Shown here: positions 26,861-35,427 of the stretch, piece after piece
Layout of the letters: the number at the start of each line of letters is the position of its first letter
Numbering within the stretch: the stretch's first letter is position 1
Origin: an uncultured Methylophilaceae bacterium
GTDB lineage: Bacteria > Pseudomonadota > Gammaproteobacteria > Burkholderiales > Methylophilaceae
Direction: 5' to 3'
Assembly: GCA_903953055.1 (NCBI GenBank)
Contig: CAJBIA010000012.1
Location: 1-46,105, forward strand
Length of the DNA: 46,105 bases
Made by a program: the position numbers and the translations under genes
The notes under the pieces: model-generated
Told to the model about the DNA's origin: nothing
The model's database searches: none
Seen by the model: the letters and a program-made list of their open reading frames with translations, nothing else

Positions 26861-27475
26861 TCAAGATTGAGGTGGCGTTGTCTCAATAAAGGAATCTCGC
26901 AACATTAATGATGCGTAAAGCCTTGCTAGATTTGGATAGTTCATCTCTAAACTGACTTCAGGGAAACGACGCTGCAAAAACTCCAAGGTACAACCCAAGG
27001 CTATATCTGCCATGCTAAATGTTTGCCCTACGCAGAATAAATGATCCCCAAGATCATTATTCAAGACTTTTAATCCACGCTCGACCTTCCCCATTTGTTT
27101 AGCAATAAAGCTAGGATCTTGTAAATTTTCAGCACGTCGCGACTCGTATAAAACGGCAACGCCAGCATCACAGACACCATCAGCTAAAGCTTCCCATCGT
27201 TTTACTTGGTATTGGGATTTTGTATCTTGTGGGATCAAAACTGAACCTGAAGACAGCTGATCTAAATAATCAACTATCACACTCGAATCATACAAACTCT
27301 CTTTATCATCCAAAATTAAAACGGGAATTTTTCCTAAAGGATTATAAAGACTTACTGGACAGTCTGGGTCAGCCAGAACAACTAACTGCATTTCAAGTGG
27401 AATGCCTTTTTCAGCTGCAACGATACGAACTTTGCGAGCGTATGGGCTGGTAAGTGAATACAAAAGTTTCATCAT
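26861..27475 (-). CDS. glutathione S-transferase family protein
   Basis: A 204-residue protein with an N-terminal thioredoxin-like GST domain (KLLYSLTSPYARKVRIVAAEKG, then NPLGKIPVL with the cis-proline, and YDSSVIVDYL) and an all-helical C-terminal domain. Ser9 or Tyr12 of SPYARK could be the glutathione-activating residue. It resembles the YibF-type GSTs of proteobacteria; the substrate is unknown. It is divergent from nadC with a 71-nt gap. Confidence 0.88.
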   Translation of the reverse strand: MMKLLYSLTSPYARKVRIVAAEKGIPLEMQLVVLADPDCPVSLYNPLGKIPVLILDDKESLYDSSVIVDYLDQLSSGSVLIPQDTKSQYQVKRWEALADGVCDAGVAVLYESRRAENLQDPSFIAKQMGKVERGLKVLNNDLGDHLFCVGQTFSMADIALGCTLEFLQRRFPEVSLEMNYPNLARLYASLMLRDSFIETTPPQS

Positions 27476-27509
27476 TTCTCTATTCTGCTTTTTTATAAAA
27501 AATGCTATC

Positions 27510-27539
27510 GATACATCCTAAGCCAATTGTCATTATAAT
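27510..27539 (+). promoter_or_regulatory. promoter abutting the nadC start
   Basis: A perfect -10 TATAAT (27534-27539) with 7 nt to the ATG at 27547. A weak -35, GATACA (27510-27515), stands 18 nt upstream of it. The gap before the ATG has at most a weak GGA, so the mRNA may be leaderless. Confidence 0.5.
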
Positions 27540-27546
27540 GGAATTC

Positions 27547-28437
27547 ATGAATCAATTAATCAACAACCAAGTCACAGCAAAGCTCACAGAGGCCATTAAA
27601 GCCAATGTGCAAGCAGCCATCATTGAAGATTTAAGCGGCTTAGGTATCAAAGCTAAAGACTATACCGCCCAACTTATCTCCAAAACGCAATTAGCCAATG
27701 CCACCATCATCACCAGAGAACCGGCTGTAATTTGCGGCATTCCCTGGGCAGAAGAATGTTTCAAACAAATTGCTCCAAGTGTCGAGACTGTTTGGCACGT
27801 TATAGAAGGTCAAAGCGTCACATCAAATCAAACACTTTGCACCCTCTCTGGCCTAGCGCATGAAATGCTAAGCGCTGAGCGCTGCGCTTTAAATTTTCTA
27901 CAAACCCTTTCTGCAACTGCAACACTGACAAAAAGTTATGTCAATGAAATTCACGACACACAAGCCCGCATCATGGATACCCGAAAAACCATCCCAGGCT
28001 TACGAGACGCACAAAAATACGCAGTAGCGATTGGGGGGGGGCTAAATCAACGTCACGGCCTATACGATGGCATTCTCATCAAAGAAAATCATATTGCTGC
28101 AACCGGCAGTATAGAAACAGTTTTGTTAGCAGCTACAAAAATAAGTGAGCAAACCAATAATAAATTAAGCATTCAAATTGAGGTTGAAAATTTGGACGAA
28201 TTAGAGATCGCACTTAATGCAGGCGCTAAATTGATTTTGTTGGATAACTTCGACATTCCCACTATAAAAGCAGCAGTAACATTAAATGCTAAGCGCGCGA
28301 TAATTGAGGCCTCTGGCGGAATAGATATTTCGAATGTTAGAGAAATCGCACTTACTGGCGTAGATAGAATTTCTATTGGAAACCTAACCAAAAACATACG
28401 CGCAATTGACCTCTCCATGCGCTTTTCAAACAATTAG
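27547..28437 (+). CDS. nadC: nicotinate-nucleotide diphosphorylase (quinolinate phosphoribosyltransferase)
   Basis: Converts quinolinate and PRPP to nicotinate mononucleotide in de novo NAD synthesis. With the start at 27547 the protein has 296 residues, the usual size. Visible blocks are EDLSGLGIKAKDYTAQLIS, ERCALNFLQTLSATAT, DTRKTIPGLRDAQKYAVAIG, GGGLNQRHGLYDGILIKENH and EVENLDEL, and the ending has EASGGIDISNVREIALTGVD, all from NadC. The frame is open upstream to 27502, but the added residues do not match the family and precede the -10 box. No nadA or nadB is in view. Confidence 0.95.
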   Translation: MNQLINNQVTAKLTEAIKANVQAAIIEDLSGLGIKAKDYTAQLISKTQLANATIITREPAVICGIPWAEECFKQIAPSVETVWHVIEGQSVTSNQTLCTLSGLAHEMLSAERCALNFLQTLSATATLTKSYVNEIHDTQARIMDTRKTIPGLRDAQKYAVAIGGGLNQRHGLYDGILIKENHIAATGSIETVLLAATKISEQTNNKLSIQIEVENLDELEIALNAGAKLILLDNFDIPTIKAAVTLNAKRAIIEASGGIDISNVREIALTGVDRISIGNLTKNIRAIDLSMRFSNN

Positions 28438-28462
28438 AAATTTTCCGCTCAAAAAATACAAT
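28434..28462 (+). promoter_or_regulatory. candidate promoter of the ilvBHC operon
   Basis: -35 TTAGAA (28434-28439), a 17-nt spacer and -10 TACAAT (28457-28462). An ATG follows 6 nt later and opens the 19-codon ORF listed next. The -35 overlaps the nadC stop codon. Confidence 0.4.
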
Positions 28463-28468
28463 AAGCCT

Positions 28469-28528
28469 ATGTGTTTTATGGTTTATTTTGTATCCCCCCA
28501 AGTAAATATTCTGGAACCTCAGCCTTGA
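28469..28528 (+). CDS. possible 19-residue leader peptide before ilvB
   Basis: A short ORF of 19 codons starting MCFMVYFVSPQVNILEP and ending in TGA at 28528. It holds three valines, one isoleucine and one leucine, amino acids made by the downstream genes. Its start stands 6 nt after a candidate -10, and its stop falls in the loop of the first of two small hairpins. A role in attenuation is a guess; there is no T-tract for a classical terminator. Confidence 0.3.
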   Translation: MCFMVYFVSPQVNILEPQP

Positions 28529-28565
28529 CCAAAGGGCTGTAAACAGTTACTGTTCAGGGTTACCC
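28520..28565 (+). promoter_or_regulatory. small hairpins in the ilvB leader
   Basis: CAGCC (28520-28524) pairs with GGCTG (28535-28539) around a 10-nt loop; directly after, AACAG (28542-28546) pairs with CTGTT (28550-28554); GGG and CCC then flank TTA (28557-28565). They lie between the short ORF and the ilvB start at 28592. Confidence 0.35.
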
Positions 28566-28591
28566 GATTATCAGCAAAAACAAGTACGTTT

Positions 28592-30361
28592 ATGGATCAA
28601 AGCAATCAGCAAAAAGTAGGTCAGATTTCTGGCGCAGAAATCATCATGCGATGTCTTCATGAGGAGAAAGTCAAATTCGTTTTTGGCTATCCAGGCGGAG
28701 CTGTACTCCATATTTATGACGCGCTATTCAAGCAAAAAGATTTTAAACATATTCTCGTTCGCCATGAGCAAGCTGCTGTTCACGCTGCTGATGCTTTTTC
28801 GCGGGCAACTGGCGAAGTTGGCGTAGCACTTGTAACTTCAGGGCCAGGCGCAACTAATGCAGTGACTGGCATTGCAACCGCTTATATGGACTCGATTCCA
28901 ATGGTGGTCATTAGCGGACAAGTACCAACAGCAGCCATCGGCATGGACGCTTTCCAAGAAGTTGATATGGTTGGCGTAACACGCCCATGCGTTAAGCATA
29001 ACTTCTTAATAAAAGACGTTCGCGATATTGCTATGACGATGAAAAAAGCTTTTTATATTGCAGCTAGTGGTCGCCCTGGGCCTGTCGTGGTTGATATTCC
29101 AAAAGATATTACTGCTGAATTTGCTGAATATAATTATCCTAAGAGCGTAGAAATGCGCTCTTATACCCCAGTAATTAAAGGCCACTCAGGCCAAATTAAA
29201 AAAGCAGTAAAAATCTTACTCGACGCTAAGCGTCCGATGATTTACTCAGGTGGCGGTTTGGTGTTAGGTGACGCTTCAAACGAGCTAGTTAAGCTAGCAA
29301 GAACGCTTGGTTATCCCGTTACAAACACCCTAATGGGATTAGGTGGCTATCCTGCAACCGATAAACAAAATTTGGGAATGCTCGGCATGCACGGCACCTA
29401 TGAAGCTAATAACGCCATGCAAGAATGTGATGTCTTATTAGCCGTTGGCGCACGATTTGATGATCGCGTAATCGGCAATCCAGAGCATTTTTTAAGTGTT
29501 CCACGCACAATTATCCATATTGACGTAGATCCATCTTCAATCTCTAAACGTGTCAAAGTAGATGTGCCTATTGTGGGCCATGTGCAATCCGTGCTTAGTG
29601 AAATGAATGAGCTTTTAGCTTCTGAAAGTAAGAAACCTGACGCCTCGGCATTGAAGTCTTGGTGGGCTAGAATTGATGACTGGCGCACTAAAAAATCATT
29701 GAGCTACGACGATTCAAGCACCAGCATTATTAAGCCACAATACGTTATCGAAAAACTTTGGGAAGTAACAAAAGGTGATGCTTACGTTACTTCTGACGTA
29801 GGCCAACATCAAATGTGGGCTGCCCAATATTATAAGTTCGATAAACCACGTCGTTGGATTAACTCCGGCGGATTGGGAACAATGGGCGTTGGCTTGCCTT
29901 ATGCAATGGGGTGTCAGTTAGCCGACCCAAAAGCGCAAGTCGCTTGTGTCACGGGCGAAGGCAGCATTCAGATGAATATTCAAGAGCTTTCAACATGCAA
30001 ACAATTTCATCTACCGATTAAAGTTATTTTGCTCAACAATCGCTACTTGGGCATGGTGCGCCAGTGGCAAGAATTTTTCTATGAGAACCGTTATTCAGAA
30101 TCTTATATGGACAGCTTGCCTGACTTTGTAAAACTAGCTGAATCATACGGTCATGTAGGCATGGACATTGAAAAGCCAGCCGATGTTGAAGGCGCGCTAA
30201 AAGAAGCTTTCGCAATGAAGGATAGGTTTGTCTTTATGAATTTCTTAACCGACCAAAAAGAGAACGTCTTTCCAATGATTCCTAATGGCAAAGGCTTATC
30301 TGAAATGATTTTAGGTTCAGATCCTAATAAAGATGACGCCGCGAACGAGATTGAAGGCTAA
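28592..30361 (+). CDS. ilvB: acetolactate synthase large subunit
   Basis: TPP-dependent enzyme condensing pyruvate to acetolactate, or pyruvate with 2-ketobutyrate, the first common step of branched-chain amino-acid synthesis. The 589 residues show the N-terminal domain with FGYPGGAVLHIYDAL and the TPP glutamate in LVRHEQAAVHAADAFSRATG, a central FAD-binding domain, and the C-terminal TPP/Mg site GEGSIQMNIQELSTC with NNRYLGMVRQWQEFFY. ilvH follows after 1 nt and ilvC later. The start has no clear Shine-Dalgarno, and the leader is discussed separately. Confidence 0.97.
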   Translation: MDQSNQQKVGQISGAEIIMRCLHEEKVKFVFGYPGGAVLHIYDALFKQKDFKHILVRHEQAAVHAADAFSRATGEVGVALVTSGPGATNAVTGIATAYMDSIPMVVISGQVPTAAIGMDAFQEVDMVGVTRPCVKHNFLIKDVRDIAMTMKKAFYIAASGRPGPVVVDIPKDITAEFAEYNYPKSVEMRSYTPVIKGHSGQIKKAVKILLDAKRPMIYSGGGLVLGDASNELVKLARTLGYPVTNTLMGLGGYPATDKQNLGMLGMHGTYEANNAMQECDVLLAVGARFDDRVIGNPEHFLSVPRTIIHIDVDPSSISKRVKVDVPIVGHVQSVLSEMNELLASESKKPDASALKSWWARIDDWRTKKSLSYDDSSTSIIKPQYVIEKLWEVTKGDAYVTSDVGQHQMWAAQYYKFDKPRRWINSGGLGTMGVGLPYAMGCQLADPKAQVACVTGEGSIQMNIQELSTCKQFHLPIKVILLNNRYLGMVRQWQEFFYENRYSESYMDSLPDFVKLAESYGHVGMDIEKPADVEGALKEAFAMKDRFVFMNFLTDQKENVFPMIPNGKGLSEMILGSDPNKDDAANEIEG

Positions 30362-30362
30362 G

Positions 30363-30854
30363 ATGAAACATATTATTTCTTTACTCATGGAAAATGAAGC
30401 CGGTGCACTTTCTCGCGTAGCGGGCTTGTTTTCTGCACGCGGATACAATATTGAATCCCTGACTGTGGCTCCTACTGAAGATGCCACTTTGTCACGTATG
30501 ACGATCGTCACTTCCGGATCGGATGACGTAATCGAACAAATCATCAAACAGCTCAACAAGCTGGTCGATGTTGTGAAAGTCCTAGACCTAAACGATGGGC
30601 GCCATATCGAACGCGAACTGATGTTGGTCAAGGTTAAGGCTACTGGAGCATTGCGCGATGAAATGAAGCGTATCAGCGACATTTTCCGTGGTCGCATTAT
30701 TGATGTAGCTGATGGAAGCTACACCATCGAACTTACTGGCTCTGGATCAAAATTAGATGCGTTCTTAGAGGCACTAGATAAAACAGTAATTTTAGAAACC
30801 GTTCGCACTGGTGCTTCAGGCATTGGTCGCGGAGACCGAATTTTAAAAGTTTAA
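30363..30854 (+). CDS. ilvH: acetolactate synthase small (regulatory) subunit
   Basis: Regulatory partner of IlvB that confers valine feedback inhibition. With the ATG at 30363, 1 nt after the ilvB stop, the protein has 163 residues, the normal size. It starts MKHIISLLMENEAGALSRVA, an ACT domain whose next part is GYNIESLTVAPTED, followed by the C-terminal ALS_ss_C domain (RIIDVADGSYTIELTGS). The frame is open 10 codons further upstream inside ilvB, but that extension does not fit the family. Confidence 0.96.
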   Translation: MKHIISLLMENEAGALSRVAGLFSARGYNIESLTVAPTEDATLSRMTIVTSGSDDVIEQIIKQLNKLVDVVKVLDLNDGRHIERELMLVKVKATGALRDEMKRISDIFRGRIIDVADGSYTIELTGSGSKLDAFLEALDKTVILETVRTGASGIGRGDRILKV

Positions 30855-30861
30855 TTATTAA

Positions 30862-31914
<1,053 letters not shown>

Positions 31915-31940
31915 TTAAGCATTTGTTCGCTTAAAATGGA

Positions 31941-31971
31941 AGGGCATGGCGCATAACGCCCTGCCCTTTTT
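31941..31971 (+). terminator. rho-independent terminator after ilvC
   Basis: AGGGC, a 2-nt mismatch and GGCG pair with CGCC, a 2-nt mismatch and GCCCT around the loop CATAA, followed by a run of Ts to 31971. Confidence 0.85.
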
Positions 31972-31994
31972 ACTTTTATACATTCGAGACTTTT

Positions 31995-32846
31995 GTGATT
32001 GATCGACTAAAGGTTTTACCTCAATATCTAATTCCAAAACAAGCGATTACTTTATTAGCTGGCAAAATCGCCTCCGCTAAAGCAGGCAAGTTGACGACAA
32101 CGATGATCGCTTGGTTTGTAAACCGCTACCATGTAAATATGTCCGAAGCGGCTCAACCCAACATTGAGGCTTATGAAAGTTTTAATGAGTTTTTTACCCG
32201 CCCTTTGAAAAAAGGGGTAAGACGTATTAACAAGGCTGATTTTATTAGCCCAGTGGATGGAGCAATTAGTCAATTTGGTACAATTAAAGCTGACCAAATT
32301 TTCCAAGCCAAAGGCCACCATTACTCGACGCTAGCAATACTTGCGGGCAACAGAACCTTAGCAGAAAATTTCCAAAATGGTAGCTTCGCCACTTTATACT
32401 TAAGCCCAAAAGATTATCATCGAATTCACATGCCATGCGACGGTCAACTTAAAAGCATGACTTATGTTCCAGGGGATTTGTTCTCGGTAAACCCAACTAC
32501 CGCCCAAGGCATTCCTGGTTTATTTGCAAGAAACGAACGGCTAGTTTGTGAGTTTCAATCAAGCCATGGAGTATTTGTGCTCATTCTAGTTGGCGCAACC
32601 ATTGTAGGTAGCATGGCAACCATTTGGCATGGCACGATCAACAACCCTAGACTTGGGAAAATCAAAACGTGGGACTTTTCTGATCAACACTTATCACTGA
32701 AGCAAGGTGAAGAAATGGGGCGCTTTTTACTTGGCTCTACCGTCGTGATGCTTTTTCCAGAAAAAAAACTATCATTCAACAGAACTTGGAAAGCAGCAAA
32801 ACCAGTCAGACTTGGTGAAAAGATGGCAAGCTTCATTCCCTCATGA
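31995..32846 (+). CDS. psd: phosphatidylserine decarboxylase
   Basis: Makes phosphatidylethanolamine from phosphatidylserine at the inner membrane. The 283-residue proenzyme carries the self-cleavage motif LGST in MGRFLLGSTVVMLF (about residues 245-258); cleavage gives the alpha chain with its pyruvoyl group from the serine. Other family blocks are SFNEFFTRPLK, ISPVDGAISQFG, YLSPKDYHRIHMPCDG and YVPGDLFSVN. It starts with GTG. It lies after the ilvC terminator, so it should have its own promoter. pssA, often near ilvC, is not seen. Confidence 0.96.
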   Translation: MIDRLKVLPQYLIPKQAITLLAGKIASAKAGKLTTTMIAWFVNRYHVNMSEAAQPNIEAYESFNEFFTRPLKKGVRRINKADFISPVDGAISQFGTIKADQIFQAKGHHYSTLAILAGNRTLAENFQNGSFATLYLSPKDYHRIHMPCDGQLKSMTYVPGDLFSVNPTTAQGIPGLFARNERLVCEFQSSHGVFVLILVGATIVGSMATIWHGTINNPRLGKIKTWDFSDQHLSLKQGEEMGRFLLGSTVVMLFPEKKLSFNRTWKAAKPVRLGEKMASFIPS

Positions 32847-32852
32847 AAATAA

Positions 32853-32892
32853 CAGAATAAAAAAGCCGCGTTAAGCGGCATTTTTTATTCTG
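32853..32892. terminator. bidirectional terminator shared by psd and rppH
   Basis: GCCGC pairs with GCGGC around GTTAA. The flanks CAGAATAAAAAA and TTTTTTATTCTG also pair, with one bulged A, giving a long stem with A and T runs on both sides. The rppH stop codon (32885-32887) lies within it. Confidence 0.88.
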
Positions 32893-33409
32893 TTAGAAAT
32901 CGAGGAGAGGTTTGTTCCCTATTTTTGGTTCGCTCCATGCTTCCTAAATGAACGGCTAACTCATTTAGCGCCAAACGATAAACATCGCGCTTGAACTCAA
33001 TCACGCTTTCCATAGGTACCCAATATTCACTCCAACGCCAAGCATCAAACTCAGGATGAGAGGTAGCCCGTAAAGAGACATCGCTGTCACGACCGACCAA
33101 TCGTAACAAAAACCAAATTTGTTTTTGGCCTTTATAACTTCCTCGCCATTCGCGCTTAATCCAGGTCGTTGGAACGTCATAACGTAACCAATCACGAGTT
33201 CGCCCTAAAATTTTTACATGTTCGGGACGCAAACCGACCTCTTCCATCAGCTCTCGATACATGGCTTCTTCAGGGCTTTCGCCTTGTTTTATGCCCCCTT
33301 GCGGGAACTGCCAAGAGTGTTCGCGGATGCGCTTTCCCCAAAAAACCTGATTGCTGGCATTACTTAAAATAATACCAACATTCGGGCGATATCCATCGCG
33401 ATCTATCAT
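32885..33409 (-). CDS. rppH: RNA pyrophosphohydrolase
   Basis: NUDIX enzyme that removes pyrophosphate from the 5' end of mRNA and so triggers RNase E/G decay. The start at 33409 ([15 protein letters not shown]) is the family start, giving 174 residues; the frame is open another 16 codons to 33457, which looks spurious. The Nudix box [23 protein letters not shown] (about 38-60) is complete. [20 protein letters not shown] and [13 protein letters not shown] complete the RppH pattern. Its stop codon lies inside the terminator stem. Confidence 0.95.
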   Translation of the reverse strand: MIDRDGYRPNVGIILSNASNQVFWGKRIREHSWQFPQGGIKQGESPEEAMYRELMEEVGLRPEHVKILGRTRDWLRYDVPTTWIKREWRGSYKGQKQIWFLLRLVGRDSDVSLRATSHPEFDAWRWSEYWVPMESVIEFKRDVYRLALNELAVHLGSMERTKNREQTSPRFLTE

Positions 33410-33457
33410 CACAAAAAAACCTAAATAATTTACCGTAATTTTTTCACATTTCGACAC

Positions 33458-33499
33458 ATATTGAAAGGTATCGTTTCAATATCATCTTTTTAAAAAGAT
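33458..33499. repeat. two adjacent inverted repeats between rppH and the propeller gene
   Basis: ATATTGAAA (33458-33466) and TTTCAATAT (33474-33482) form a perfect 9-bp inverted repeat with a 7-nt centre. One base later the 16-nt ATCTTTTTAAAAAGAT (33484-33499) is a perfect palindrome. They lie in the divergent intergenic region, upstream of both rppH and the beta-propeller gene; they may be operators, or a hairpin in the leader of one of the transcripts. Confidence 0.7.
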
Positions 33500-33583
33500 A
33501 ACAGGCTCGTAATTCGAAGACGCAATCATTTAATTTTCGCTTCATAAGTCAACGGTATTAAAACAGTCGCGTTAACTATTTCA

Positions 33584-34624
33584 ATGCAGGTTAGAATAAA
33601 GCCAACAAAAGCCAACAAAAGCCAACAAATTATTATTTTGAAATTCCCACTTCCACTAATTGCTCTAATCTCAGTGACCCTTTTGATGTCAGGCTTCGCA
33701 CTTCCGTGCTTCTCTGGAAGCGCATACATTACGAACCAAGGCGATAATACCGTTTCAGTGATCGATACCGATAGCAATAGAATCATCGAGACTGTCAAAG
33801 TTGGATTAGCTCCGGTTGGGGTTGTTGTTTCAGCAATCAATCAGCGGGCCTATATTTCAAATGTGGATGGCCAAAGCATTTCTGTCATCGACACCATCAA
33901 AAATCAACTCGTCAACACCTACCCCATTAAAGGCTCTCCAGTTGGCTTATTACTTTCACCGAATAATAAAACGCTTTATGTAGCAGATTGGACTGAAGAC
34001 GTTATCTATCAGATAGATGCTATTACAATGAAAATTCAAAGCAAAATTAAAAATGGCAAAGCCCCAGCTGGAATGGCAATAAGCCCGGATGGCAAAAGGC
34101 TATACGTTGCGAATCGTGATAGCGATGATGTTTCCATTATTGATACCAACACCCAACAAATCAGCCAAAGAATATCCGTTGGAAAACACCCTTTTGGATT
34201 AGCGATTAATAGAAGCGGAAGTGAGCTTTATGTCGTCAACGTCATCAGCAATAATGTTTCTGTGCTAAATACCACTAACCTAAAAATCCAAACAATCAAA
34301 GTTGGAGAGCATCCTTATTGCATTACCCCTAGCAAAAATGGCCAGCTCTTATTTGTCACCAACACTCAAGATGACAGCGTTTCTGTGATTGATTTAGCAC
34401 AAAAACAATCGATAGCCACCATTAAAGTGGGTGAAGTGCCTGAAGGGATTAGCATGGAGGACAAGACAGGCAATATTTACATTGCCAACTGGGGGAGCAA
34501 TCAAGTCAGTGTACTTGATAGTCAAACTCTGAAAATACTCACCCAAATAAAAACGGGTGACAAAAGCCGTGCTTTTGGAAAATTTATATTAGAGTCCCCA
34601 TCCAATAAAACCATTTTGAATTAA
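33584..34624 (+). CDS. exported YVTN-type seven-bladed beta-propeller protein
   Basis: A 346-residue protein with a signal segment (about residues 20-47: LPLIALISVTLLMSGFAL, possible cleavage after GSA) followed by seven repeats of about 42 residues. Each repeat follows the pattern YVTN-x5-SVSVIDT-x8-I-VG-xPxG-x-A-SPDG, starting at AYITNQGDNTVSVIDT, AYISN, LYVADW, LYVANR, LYVVN, LFVTN and IYIANW. This fills one propeller and nothing else, so it is probably a periplasmic or surface binding protein without visible catalytic residues. Related propellers occur beside PQQ-dependent dehydrogenase genes. The next gene is MxaD-like. The start is uncertain, as the first codons hold a tandem repeat and no Shine-Dalgarno is visible. 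Confidence 0.85.
   Translation: MQVRIKPTKANKSQQIIILKFPLPLIALISVTLLMSGFALPCFSGSAYITNQGDNTVSVIDTDSNRIIETVKVGLAPVGVVVSAINQRAYISNVDGQSISVIDTIKNQLVNTYPIKGSPVGLLLSPNNKTLYVADWTEDVIYQIDAITMKIQSKIKNGKAPAGMAISPDGKRLYVANRDSDDVSIIDTNTQQISQRISVGKHPFGLAINRSGSELYVVNVISNNVSVLNTTNLKIQTIKVGEHPYCITPSKNGQLLFVTNTQDDSVSVIDLAQKQSIATIKVGEVPEGISMEDKTGNIYIANWGSNQVSVLDSQTLKILTQIKTGDKSRAFGKFILESPSNKTILN
33601..33630. repeat. three tandem copies of a 10-bp repeat in the propeller gene start
   Basis: GCCAACAAAA occurs twice and GCCAACAAAT once, head to tail, within the first 16 codons of the propeller gene. Because 10 is not a multiple of three, gain or loss of one copy would shift the frame between the ATG and the signal segment. 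Confidence 0.85.
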
Positions 34625-34639
34625 ATCATCGTAAAAATT

Positions 34640-34710
34640 CCTAAATTTAGGTAAAGTTATGAGTTGAATTTTATAAGCCATTAAAATCGTTTTATAGCAT
34701 TTAAAATGCT
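34640..34710. promoter_or_regulatory. two palindromes upstream of the mxaD-like gene
   Basis: CCTAAATTTAGG (34640-34651) is a perfect 12-nt palindrome, and AGCATTTAAAATGCT (34696-34710) is a 15-nt inverted repeat with one central base. Both lie in the AT-rich 130-nt gap between the propeller and the MxaD-like gene, where the promoter should be. They could be regulator-binding sites; no regulator is named. Confidence 0.5.
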
Positions 34711-34754
34711 GTTCATTCTAAGTAGGTCCCGTCATTAATTTTGGAGAAATTCGC

Positions 34755-35291
34755 ATGAAAAAAGTACTCGCACTTATTGTTATGGCTATTTTGCCGCTTA
34801 CAGCAGCGGCACACGGCCCTAGCCCACAGAAAGTAGAAAAAGAAGTGGTCATCAAAGCTGACCCGGCCAAAGTTTGGGGATTAGTGAAAGACTTTGGGAA
34901 CATGCAAAAATGGCATCCGGCAGTAGCTAGCACGACGTTAGAAACGAAAAAAGATGAAAATGGCGATGCACAAACCTACCGCACATTAACATTAAAAGGC
35001 GGTGGTACTATTTACGAAAAACTTCGCAGCGCTGACGACAAAGACATGCAATTAAAATATGAGATTATTTCTGGTGTATTACCAGTAGCTGACTACAACT
35101 CAAAAATGACCGTTAAAGCTGGCCCTGGGGCTGGAGAGACAACAGTAACTTGGATGGCTCGCTTCTACCGTGTTTATAAACTCAATCCACCTATCCCTGC
35201 CGGCCAAGATGATGAATCTGCCATCAGTGCAGTAACGGGTGTATTTGAAGCCGGCCTACCTGCACTCAAAGCCGTCGCTGAAGCTAAATAA
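34755..35291 (+). CDS. MxaD-like periplasmic SRPBCC-family protein
   Basis: A 178-residue exported protein: the signal peptide MKKVLALIVMAILPLTAAA is followed by an SRPBCC/START-like domain (VEKEVVIKADPAKVWGLVKDF, then MQKWHPAVASTTLE, and YKLNPPIP near the end). This resembles MxaD, the small periplasmic factor that helps electron transfer between PQQ methanol dehydrogenase and cytochrome cL in methylotrophs. GGAGA lies 8 nt before the ATG. It may work with the exported propeller encoded just upstream, but that is inference. No dehydrogenase gene is in the window. Confidence 0.83.
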   Translation: MKKVLALIVMAILPLTAAAHGPSPQKVEKEVVIKADPAKVWGLVKDFGNMQKWHPAVASTTLETKKDENGDAQTYRTLTLKGGGTIYEKLRSADDKDMQLKYEIISGVLPVADYNSKMTVKAGPGAGETTVTWMARFYRVYKLNPPIPAGQDDESAISAVTGVFEAGLPALKAVAEAK

Positions 35292-35315
35292 ATTTAACTC
35301 AATGTTCTATTCTCT

Positions 35316-35345
35316 AAAAAGCCCTGATATATCAGGGCTTTTTTT
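35316..35345 (+). terminator. rho-independent terminator after the mxaD-like gene
   Basis: The perfect 20-nt palindrome AGCCCTGATATATCAGGGCT (35320-35339), preceded by As and followed by seven Ts, 25 nt past the stop codon. Confidence 0.9.
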
Positions 35346-35427
35346 GCACTGTAAAAAACTGAATGTGCAAGCAGCTCATAAAAATGCCAAAATATAGGCT
35401 TTACACAACCATCTCATTCTTGCCTTT

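Noticed and set aside
27502-27546. nadC start at 27502
   Set aside because: The extra 15 residues are unlike NadC and would need transcription to start before the good TATAAT at 27534.
28520-28565. Classical transcription attenuator before ilvB
   Set aside because: The stems are short and no run of Ts follows, so an intrinsic terminator is not supported; kept only as a possible translational control.
33410-33457. N-terminal extension of rppH to 33457
   Set aside because: RppH proteins begin at [11 protein letters not shown], which corresponds to 33409; the extra residues do not match the family.
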